Assembly: GCA_002173415.2 (NCBI GenBank)
Contig: NHNK02000001.1
Coordinates: forward strand, 62,001-126,000
DNA length: 64,000 nt
Origin: Marinomonas agarivorans
Lineage (GTDB): Bacteria > Pseudomonadota > Gammaproteobacteria > Pseudomonadales > Marinomonadaceae
Direction: 5' to 3'
Below are positions 57,625 to 64,000 of the stretch, piece by piece. The translations under genes were made by a program, and so were the position numbers. The notes under the pieces are model-generated. The model saw only the letters and a program-made list of their open reading frames with translations. It was not told the DNA's origin and did no database searches. Position 1 is the stretch's first letter. Every line of letters starts with the position of its first letter.

Positions 57625-58827
57625 TTATTTTTGTCGCATCGACTCAATTAATTCGTTATTTACCGGCTCCCCGTTTTTAATGAAGGGCTGAACTTTGGTT
57701 AACCATGCCGGATTATTTACCGCAATAGCAGCAATTAACTTTTCTTTTCTAAAATACAACGCATTAAGTACTCGCTTTTCTAGGTCTTGCTCTATCTCTA
57801 CGGCATCATAACCATCAATAACCCCACAAATTTGTAATTTAATATCGTATTGGTCGGACCAAAATCGTGGAATGTTACTACTAAATGCGATTTGCTTATT
57901 ATTCATACTGGCGGCCGCAGACTTGGACTGCTCTAAGGCATTTTGAATAGATTCAATTCTTATATCGGTTTGATATATTTCGTGAAAGTAACTGGCACAA
58001 TCACCAGCAGCAACAATATCTGGATCATTCGTTTGAGCGAATTCATTGACAAAAATGCCGTTTTTTACTGTCAATCCACTTTGCTCTGCTAATCTTGTTT
58101 CTGGTGTTACACCTATGCCAATGATGACCACATCAGCGGGGATTTTCTCGCCATTGTTGCAGGTTACTGCGGTAACAGCCTCACTCCCTTCAAAAGAAGT
58201 TGCGATACTGTTTGGTCTAATAACGACACCAAAAGACTCATGGAGCTGAGTAAAAAATGCAGCAACTTCTGGGGAAACAACCCGTTGTAGAATCGCATCT
58301 TGCGCTTCTAGTATAGTGACATGCATTGCTTTTTGCCGTAGTGCTGCTGCGGCTTCTAAGCCAATAAAACCACCACCTATGATAACGGCATGTTTTTTGG
58401 ACGAGATGTCACTTTTTAAGGCAATGGCATCGTGGGCATTGCGTAAGTAATGTACGCCTTTTAAATTGGCGCCAAGAATAGGTAAGGGGTTTGCTGTGGC
58501 GCCAGTGCAAAGAGCGAGTTTCGCGTATTCAAGCATATCGCCATTATTTAATGTAACCGTTTTATTTTGACGATCAATCTCTACAACTTGAGTATTTAAA
58601 CGAAAAGAAACATTGGCTTTCTCGTAGGCGCTTTCTGGTTTTATCAATAAGTCCTCTACTGTTTTCTCGCCTGACAAAAACGTTTTTGAAAGAGGAGGGC
58701 GTTGGTAAGGCAAGAAAGATTCTTGACCGATAACAATAATGTCCCCTTGCCAGCCTTGTTGACGAACATTAAGGCTTAGTTGTGCCGCCGCATGGCTGGC
58801 GCCGATGATAATACATGGAGCAGTCAT
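57625..58827 (-). CDS. Rubredoxin (ferredoxin-type) reductase, FAD-dependent
   Basis: 400 residues, FAD/NAD(P)H-dependent disulfide-free oxidoreductase of the AlkT/putidaredoxin reductase type. The N-terminal FAD motif (IIIGASHAAAQLS) and YQRPPLSKTFLSGE, the NADH motif VIIGGGFIGLEAAAAL (about 148-163) and the FAD-binding DIVAAGDCAS are visible, with a C-terminal reductase domain (PRFWSDQYDIKLQICG). It passes electrons from NAD(P)H to a one-electron carrier; the rubredoxin gene is 55 bp upstream in the same direction. AGGAAA precedes the ATG. Confidence 0.88.
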   Translation of the reverse strand: MTAPCIIIGASHAAAQLSLNVRQQGWQGDIIVIGQESFLPYQRPPLSKTFLSGEKTVEDLLIKPESAYEKANVSFRLNTQVVEIDRQNKTVTLNNGDMLEYAKLALCTGATANPLPILGANLKGVHYLRNAHDAIALKSDISSKKHAVIIGGGFIGLEAAAALRQKAMHVTILEAQDAILQRVVSPEVAAFFTQLHESFGVVIRPNSIATSFEGSEAVTAVTCNNGEKIPADVVIIGIGVTPETRLAEQSGLTVKNGIFVNEFAQTNDPDIVAAGDCASYFHEIYQTDIRIESIQNALEQSKSAAASMNNKQIAFSSNIPRFWSDQYDIKLQICGVIDGYDAVEIEQDLEKRVLNALYFRKEKLIAAIAVNNPAWLTKVQPFIKNGEPVNNELIESMRQK

Positions 58828-58882
58828 CTTTTTTCCTATTGTAGAGAAATTTAAGGAAGATTTATTTGTGTCTTCCCAAGCC

Positions 58883-59077
58883 TTAAAAACCTAAGCCATT
58901 TGAACCTACTTCAACCATAGTAAAGTCAGATTTATCCATGCCGCAGTCAGGGCAGCACCAATCTTCTGGAACATCTTCCCACGCTGTGCCTGGTGCAATA
59001 TCTTCATCAGGTAACCCTTCTGCTTCTGAATAAATCCATCCACAGGTAATGCATTGCCAAACTTTATTTGCACTCAT
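58883..59077 (-). CDS. Rubredoxin
   Basis: 64 residues. The iron is bound by four cysteines in the pattern C9-x2-C12 (CITCGWIY) and C42-x2-C45 (CPDCGM); an extra Cys41 precedes the second pair. The aromatic core and acidic loop (GLPDEDIAPGTAWEDVPEDWCC) are typical. It would carry electrons from the reductase encoded 55 bp downstream to an oxygenase; the diiron protein encoded just upstream (30 bp) is the obvious candidate. AAGGT precedes the ATG. Confidence 0.96.
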   Translation of the reverse strand: MSANKVWQCITCGWIYSEAEGLPDEDIAPGTAWEDVPEDWCCPDCGMDKSDFTMVEVGSNGLGF

Positions 59078-59107
59078 ATTCTTTACCTTTTTATTTATAA
59101 TTTTTGA

Positions 59108-60001
59108 TTAAGATAATTTTTCAACGGCATGGTTATTTAAGTCTCTTAGATCTTCTCCTTTTGAATAAGCCTTGCGCCAACCTACAGCTATTTCATTTTG
59201 TTTGAAGCTATGCTCTTGGTGAGTTCTAGGATGATATTTTTTAGAGAAAACTGGCAGAGCGTTTTTGGCCAGTTGATAAGAAAAATTCACATAAAAACCA
59301 ATGGCTTTAGCGGCTTTAAAAGGGGAAGAAAAATACCCTTCTTTTTTACACATGGGGAAGTAGGCTAGCCATGTTTCATAGGCAATATGAGAGAGAGACT
59401 TTACAATCATCCATTTACGATACCACTCATTACCGGCATAGAAATACTGATACACATCAAAGGCAACTGCACCATGTTCCACTTCTTCAACTTGATGCCA
59501 GAGCCAAAGTGAGCGTGTTACAGGGTCAGCTTCCTTCATCCATTTGTCATAGCCTTCTAAAATAATCATTCCACCAAGATAAGTGAAGGTTTCATAGCCT
59601 GCGATATAACCAATTTTTTGTTTTTGGCTGTCTTTTTGTAACCTTGTTTCAAAGTAAGTTTTGGCTCGTTGATCCAAAGCCTCTACTTCTGGATAACGCT
59701 GCATTAAAAATTTATTGAACTCAATAAAGTTTCGGCCATGATGAGCTTCTTGGCCAATGATCGAGGTCACGTCTTTCCTTAAAATTTCATTATCTATATT
59801 GTCTCGCACGGCTCTAAATGCCATAACAAGAAAGCGTTCAAAATAAGGAACATGTATTCCTAAAGCATTAATATAAATAGAAAAAAGAGGGTTTGATCGA
59901 CTCCAGACAGGGTCTTGCATCTCTATCTTTGTATAGTCAAACCGTAGTGGTCGAACTTCTATGTTATCCATAGGGTGAGTGAATGGATCTGAATGTGTCA
60001 T
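59108..60001 (-). CDS. Ferritin-like diiron protein (PF10118-like metal-dependent hydrolase family)
   Basis: 297 residues from the ATG at 60001 (GGAGG site 7 bases upstream); the frame could extend ten codons. The sequence resembles the PF10118 family, annotated as predicted metal-dependent hydrolases. Helix motifs of a diiron four-helix bundle are visible: Glu55 (YFERFLV), Glu85-x-x-His88 (QEAHHGRNF), Glu137 (GYETFTYLG), Glu173-x-x-His176 (EEVEHGAVAFDV). This (ExxH)2 set is what oxygenases, desaturases and related enzymes use to bind two irons. With rubredoxin and its reductase downstream in the same direction, I infer an O2-activating oxygenase. The substrate is unknown. Confidence 0.75.
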   Translation of the reverse strand: MTHSDPFTHPMDNIEVRPLRFDYTKIEMQDPVWSRSNPLFSIYINALGIHVPYFERFLVMAFRAVRDNIDNEILRKDVTSIIGQEAHHGRNFIEFNKFLMQRYPEVEALDQRAKTYFETRLQKDSQKQKIGYIAGYETFTYLGGMIILEGYDKWMKEADPVTRSLWLWHQVEEVEHGAVAFDVYQYFYAGNEWYRKWMIVKSLSHIAYETWLAYFPMCKKEGYFSSPFKAAKAIGFYVNFSYQLAKNALPVFSKKYHPRTHQEHSFKQNEIAVGWRKAYSKGEDLRDLNNHAVEKLS

Positions 60002-60739
60002 TTTGACCCTCCTTCCGAATAAATTGAACAAGGCTATTGATGTATCAGTCCGTCAATATAGATAAAGGCAAGTGGCTATTGTTTAGCACTAGACAAAAGT
60101 ATGGTTTTTGCTTGTGTGTTTAAGTTTTGCAATTAAAAACCTTTACAAACAAAGAGTTAGTGTTTTTTCTTAAAAATAGTCGATAAAAATAGACGTGAAA
60201 AACCATACTTTTGTAGGGTTTTTAAATGGAAAATGGGCTGAATAATGAGAGCGAATCGACTAAAAAGTACAAAAATAATCATCGATTTGCATACTATTAT
60301 TGATCATGACAATCATGAAATAACGGCGTGAAATAACGAACTTATCGTGTTTGGTAACACGCTCTTCTAAGCCGTTCTTTGTGATTCGTAATCCAATCGC
60401 GTGATTGATTTGAAGCGATCGAATTTTGTTTGTTGTACTTTTTACTCAACAATGAGAATTGTGACATTTCAGAATCAAATGATAAAAAGTTGCCATGATT
60501 ATTTGTGTGTCTATCTATTAGTCTGCCTAGCTATTAGTTTGTCTGCCTATTAAGTTTCTTGCTAAGAAGTTCTGCAAGAAACTACGCAAAAATCAAACAA
60601 AAATCACGCATTTGTCTTTCCCATTTTTTCTGAATTTACTCACTCAAATACAAACCATAATACGTCGCAGACTTATTGGTTGTATTACTTCATTTGATTC
60701 ACTCAAGTAGCGTTAGCAGACAAAAATTGGAGAGCAATT
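60002..60739. other. Divergent intergenic region with inverted repeats
   Basis: 738 bp between the diiron-rubredoxin unit and the aldehyde dehydrogenase unit. It contains the 17-bp inverted repeat pair listed separately, a TGAAATAACG direct repeat (about 60315-60339), a tandem CTATTAG..TCTGCCTA repeat at 60515-60552 and a perfect 10-bp hairpin AGTTTCTTGC / GCAAGAAACT (60553-60562 with 60574-60583). No convincing gene is seen. Confidence 0.65.
60093..60214. promoter_or_regulatory. 17-bp perfect inverted repeat pair, candidate operator
   Basis: ACAAAAGTATGGTTTTT at 60093-60109 and its exact complement at 60198-60214, 88 bp apart, upstream of the diiron gene. Spacing suggests two binding sites of one regulator, possibly with DNA looping. 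Confidence 0.7.
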
Positions 60740-62197
60740 ATGAGTCTTATTTCAGCGATACCAAAAGCGGATGATGCACTAGAGTCAACACTAGATGACA
60801 CATTACTTACCATTTTTAATACTCAACGTAATAACTACCTAAATCACCGTTACCCTAGCTATGAAGATAGATTAGACAATCTGCAAACCCTCTATCGTTT
60901 GATAGATTTACATTCCGCAGAAATCGCTCAAGCATTGAATAAAGATTTTGGGTGTCGTGCAGTTCAAGAAACCGAAATGGTTGAGATCATTGGTTCCTTA
61001 TCTTCTATTCGCTATTTAATGAAAAACCTACGTCGTTTTATGGCGGCTCAGAAACGTCATACCTCTATTTGGTTTCTGCCTGCAACCAATAAAGTTCATC
61101 TCCAACCTCTAGGTGTTATTGGTGTCATGGCCCCTTGGAATTACTCTGTTCATTTAACCATTGCGCCAGTTGCAACGGCACTCGCAGCTGGTAACCGAGT
61201 GATGGCTAAAATGTCCGAATTAACGCCTTGCACTTCGGCGTTGTTAAACAGACTGATAACAGACGCTTTCGATAAAGATACATTGGCTATTATCGAAGGT
61301 GATGCAGACATTTCCAGAGCCTTTTCCGAATTACCATTTGACCACCTTCTTTTTACTGGTTCGACAGCTGTAGGCAAAAAGATTGCCTTGGCAGCGGCCC
61401 AAAATTTGACACCAGTGACATTAGAATTAAGTGGTAAAAGTCCTGTTATTATCGATAAAAATTACCCGATTGAAGAAGCAGCGAAGCGCACACTATGGGG
61501 CAAAGTGTTTAATGCCGGCCAAACCTGTATTGCTCCAGATTATGTCTTGGTGCATGAGGACAAACTGCTTGAGTTTGTGCGAGCAGCACGCAAAACCGTA
61601 ACGGATTTTTATCCAAATGGTATTGATACAGGCGATTATACGGCTGTTATTAATCGTCAACATTTTAATCGTTTGCAATCCTTATTAGATGATGCCAAAG
61701 CAAAAGGTTGTGAGATTATTTCACTTGCTAAAACCGTTGAGCAGACGCACAAATTGGCACCAACGCTTGTTATTCAGCCCACAAAAGCATGTGAGTTGTT
61801 TGATGAAGAGCTCTTTGGACCTGTGCTGCCTGTATTTACCTATAATGATATTGACGATGCGATTAAGCAGGTAGATGCCCATCCTGATCCATTGGCGCTC
61901 TATATTTTTAGTAAACAGAAAACACAAGTGGCATACATTACCCAGCGCATTCGAGCAGGTAGCACCTTAGTGAATGACACCTTATTGCAATATCTACAAA
62001 CAGACCTGCCTTTTGGTGGCGTAGGTAATAGTGGTAATGGTAAATACCATGGTCGAGAAGGCTTTGAGGCTTTTTCTAACAAACAAGCAACTGTCAAGCA
62101 GAGAGGACTTGGTCACTTCACTGGTATCAAGCTACTTTACCCACCTTATTCTGGTTTAGCCAAACTCATGAAAACACTCATTAGAAAGTGGCCATAA
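60740..62197 (+). CDS. Aldehyde dehydrogenase (coniferyl-aldehyde type)
   Basis: 485 residues of the class 3 / coniferyl aldehyde dehydrogenase type. The catalytic Cys263 is in FNAGQTCIAPDYVLV and the general base Glu229 in TLELSGKSPVII. The GVIGVMAPWNYS and FTGSTAVGKK motifs bind NAD(P). A C-terminal hydrophobic/basic tail (LLYPPYSGLAKLMKTLIRKW) may associate with the membrane, as in fatty aldehyde dehydrogenases. It would oxidise an aldehyde to an acid, upstream of the acyl-CoA ligase encoded next. TTGGAGAG precedes the ATG. Confidence 0.9.
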   Translation: MSLISAIPKADDALESTLDDTLLTIFNTQRNNYLNHRYPSYEDRLDNLQTLYRLIDLHSAEIAQALNKDFGCRAVQETEMVEIIGSLSSIRYLMKNLRRFMAAQKRHTSIWFLPATNKVHLQPLGVIGVMAPWNYSVHLTIAPVATALAAGNRVMAKMSELTPCTSALLNRLITDAFDKDTLAIIEGDADISRAFSELPFDHLLFTGSTAVGKKIALAAAQNLTPVTLELSGKSPVIIDKNYPIEEAAKRTLWGKVFNAGQTCIAPDYVLVHEDKLLEFVRAARKTVTDFYPNGIDTGDYTAVINRQHFNRLQSLLDDAKAKGCEIISLAKTVEQTHKLAPTLVIQPTKACELFDEELFGPVLPVFTYNDIDDAIKQVDAHPDPLALYIFSKQKTQVAYITQRIRAGSTLVNDTLLQYLQTDLPFGGVGNSGNGKYHGREGFEAFSNKQATVKQRGLGHFTGIKLLYPPYSGLAKLMKTLIRKWP

Positions 62198-62206
62198 ACT
62201 GGTTTG

Positions 62207-62246
62207 CCAATTCATAATTTTAGGAGCCAATTCATAATTTTAGGAG
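62207..62246 (+). repeat. Perfect 20-bp tandem duplication including a ribosome site
   Basis: The unit CCAATTCATAATTTTAGGAG occurs twice back to back, 62207-62226 and 62227-62246. Each copy carries an AGGAG; the second is 9 bases before the ligase ATG. Confidence 0.9.
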
Positions 62247-62255
62247 ATAGTCACT

Positions 62256-63869
62256 ATGATGAATTTTCCCTTAACAACCGTTTCTATTTTAAAACATGTC
62301 GAAACAGAATATGGCAACAGAGAGTTAGTGTCGTACTGCGAACAGGATTCCGTGTTTCGTTATAACTATGTTGAGTTTTCTCAGCGTGTAAGGCAACTCG
62401 CCAATAGCCTAATCAGCAAAGGCATTAAAAAAGGCGATCGGGTGGCCACTTTGGCTTGGAATACTCATCGCCATATGGAACTGTATTACGCGATCTCTGG
62501 AATCGGGGCAATTTGCCACACAATCAACCCACGTTATTCTATGGATCAGATTCGTTATATCGTGAAACATGCAGGGGATAAAGCCTTGTATTTTGATGGT
62601 GACTTTTTAGCAATCGCAGCCATGTTACATTCCGCAAATTTAGGCGTTGAGCACTTTACTTGCCTTGCGAATGATAAAGCATCAACAGAAGAATTTACTT
62701 TCATGGTTTATGACGAGGAACTGCAATCGCAAACAACGGACTTTGTATGGCCTGAACTGGATGAAAATACCAATGCAGGCTTATGTTACACCTCGGGTAC
62801 AACGGGCAACCCTAAAGGTGTGTTATACACTCACCGCTCAATTTGCCTGCACTCTCTTGTTTCTAGCCATAGTGAGAATCTGGACATTGAATCTCAAGAT
62901 GTGGTGTGCCCAATTGTGCCCATGTTTCATGTTAATGCATGGGGACTGCCTTATTCTGTGCCTTTGTTTGGGGCTTCTATGGTATTCGCGGGTGCAAATA
63001 TGCAGCCAGAAAAACTCTACAAAATACTCGACGATGAAGCCGTAACCTACATTGCGGGGGTGCCGACTATCTTGTCTGCTTTATTGGGTCATATGGAAAG
63101 TAAGCAAATGAAACCAAAAGCCCTGCATAAATTATTAGTTGGTGGCGCTGCACCTAATTCTACTTTTATTGAAAAGTTCGAACAGAATTTTTCTATTGAT
63201 GTTTTACATGGGTGGGGAATGACAGAGACCAGTCCAGTGGCAACACTATGTAAATTGAAACCTCATTTAAAAGAAGAGTTAACAATAGGTGAACAACTTG
63301 CCTTAAAAAATAAGCAAGGGCGCAAATTGTATGGCGTCGAGTTAAAACTGGTGAATACAGATGGTAGCCTTGTTCCCCATGATGGCAAAAGCTATGGCGA
63401 TCTCTTAGTAAGAGGCGCGTGGGTGTCGGAGCGTTATTATGGCAGCGAGACCTCTTCTTCAAATCAAGATGGTTGGTTTGCTACTGGAGACATTGCGACG
63501 ATTGATGAAAACAATTACCTGCAAATAGTAGACCGCAGTAAAGACGTTATTAAGTCAGGTGGTGAATGGATAAGCTCAGTTGAACTAGAAAACATTGCGG
63601 CCACTATGCCAGAGGTACAGCAAGCGGCTGTGATTGGCGCTTTTCATCCCAAATGGGACGAAAGACCTTTAATGTTGCTCGTCACATCTCCTGATGTGCA
63701 AGTGAGTAAAGAGGAGGTGAAACAGTTTTTACAAGATAAAATTCCTTCATGGTGGATGCCAGATGACTTTGTTTTTGTTAAAAGCCTACCCATTGGCGCA
63801 ACAGGAAAAATTCAAAAAAGGGACCTGAGAGATAAATACCAAAATGCCTTAGTAGATTCTTTGCCCTAG
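62256..63869 (+). CDS. Acyl-CoA ligase, AlkK-like (AMP-binding)
   Basis: 537 residues, adenylate-forming enzyme. The P-loop-like motif A3 is [12 protein letters not shown] (about 180-190), followed by [27 protein letters not shown] (motif A5), [13 protein letters not shown] (A7) and the catalytic Lys in [11 protein letters not shown] (A10). The full-length resemblance to medium-chain acyl-CoA ligase AlkK suggests activation of fatty or aryl acids to CoA thioesters. It follows the aldehyde dehydrogenase in one operon and would consume its product. Confidence 0.9.
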   Translation: MMNFPLTTVSILKHVETEYGNRELVSYCEQDSVFRYNYVEFSQRVRQLANSLISKGIKKGDRVATLAWNTHRHMELYYAISGIGAICHTINPRYSMDQIRYIVKHAGDKALYFDGDFLAIAAMLHSANLGVEHFTCLANDKASTEEFTFMVYDEELQSQTTDFVWPELDENTNAGLCYTSGTTGNPKGVLYTHRSICLHSLVSSHSENLDIESQDVVCPIVPMFHVNAWGLPYSVPLFGASMVFAGANMQPEKLYKILDDEAVTYIAGVPTILSALLGHMESKQMKPKALHKLLVGGAAPNSTFIEKFEQNFSIDVLHGWGMTETSPVATLCKLKPHLKEELTIGEQLALKNKQGRKLYGVELKLVNTDGSLVPHDGKSYGDLLVRGAWVSERYYGSETSSSNQDGWFATGDIATIDENNYLQIVDRSKDVIKSGGEWISSVELENIAATMPEVQQAAVIGAFHPKWDERPLMLLVTSPDVQVSKEEVKQFLQDKIPSWWMPDDFVFVKSLPIGATGKIQKRDLRDKYQNALVDSLP

Positions 63870-63897
63870 TGGACTTTTTATAGGAAAGGAGAAAAGT

Positions 63898-64000
63898 ATG
63901 AACAATGAAACTTGGTATAAAAATCATAAACGCCATATGCAACTGGCATTAATTGCACATGGCTCACTCGTCCTCGTATTGGGACTATTTGCCGGCTTTT
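63898..64000 (+). CDS. Membrane protein, 5' part only (cut by window end)
   Basis: The first 34 codons of a gene with a strong AGGAAAGGAG site, 28 bp after the ligase stop. It starts with a hydrophilic, basic segment (MNNETWYKNHKRHMQ), followed by a hydrophobic helix (LALIAHGSLVLVLGLFAGF). I cannot identify it from this much. Placement makes it part of the aldehyde dehydrogenase-ligase operon, and a membrane-bound enzyme or transporter of the substrate is plausible. Confidence 0.7.
   Translation, partial: MNNETWYKNHKRHMQLALIAHGSLVLVLGLFAGF

Noticed and set aside
57625-63869. Classical alkane hydroxylase (AlkB) system
   Set aside because: Rubredoxin, reductase, aldehyde dehydrogenase and AlkK-like genes are present, but no AlkB with its HELxHK-type histidine motifs is found in the window.
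1-64000. CRISPR arrays, insertion sequences, prophage or integrase genes
   Set aside because: I saw no regularly spaced repeats, transposase or integrase motifs on either strand.

Overview
The window reads as chromosomal DNA of an AT-rich marine gammaproteobacterium, most likely Marinomonas or a close relative. This is inferred from gene content: a Na+-translocating NADH:quinone oxidoreductase (Na+-NQR) with its maturation genes, an NhaB antiporter, and a gammaproteobacterial housekeeping layout (mfd-csiV, tig / clpP-clpX / lon / hupB / ppiD, rmf, rlmKL). I saw no insertion sequence, prophage or CRISPR array.

Layout. 0.1-8.7 kb: mixed single genes (nucleoid protein YejK, a HAD phosphatase, two DUF proteins, a TetR regulator, a DECH helicase with zinc fingers, a 2OG-Fe(II) oxygenase, tRNA hydroxylase TrhO). 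8.8-16.8 kb: a two-partner-secretion transporter without a visible partner, NhaB, SohB, a histidine kinase paired with a PhnD-like binding protein, and CsiV. 16.8-29.5 kb: mfd diverges from nqrABCDEF-apbE-nqrM-sthA, a complete sodium-pumping respiratory module including FMN attachment (ApbE), iron delivery (NqrM) and a soluble transhydrogenase. 29.5-39.7 kb: hpt and a YihY-type membrane protein, then tRNA-Arg, trigger factor, ClpP, ClpX, Lon, HU-beta, tRNA-Asp and PpiD, a protein-quality-control block with clear terminators and a sigma-32-like promoter before lon. 39.7-41.8 kb: a gene-poor stretch with several palindromes, a porin-like protein and a truncated NIT-type chemoreceptor. 41.8-48.8 kb: a complete moxR-DUF58-DUF4381-batA-batB/C-batD operon. 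49-53 kb: DUF2835, pyrD, rmf, rlmKL.

53-64 kb looks accessory: an AraC regulator with a divergent fabA-like gene, a small unknown gene behind a 31-bp palindrome, a crotonase, a chemoreceptor, and two divergent units separated by 738 bp. One unit encodes an (ExxH)2 ferritin-like diiron protein (PF10118-like), a rubredoxin and a rubredoxin reductase. The other encodes an aldehyde dehydrogenase, an AlkK-like acyl-CoA ligase and a membrane protein cut by the window end. Together they suggest oxidation of an aliphatic or aromatic substrate to aldehyde, acid and CoA ester, with the diiron protein as a possible rubredoxin-fed oxygenase. No AlkB is present in the window. This is the best candidate here for an undescribed system, and its intergenic region carries a 17-bp perfect inverted repeat that could be a shared operator.
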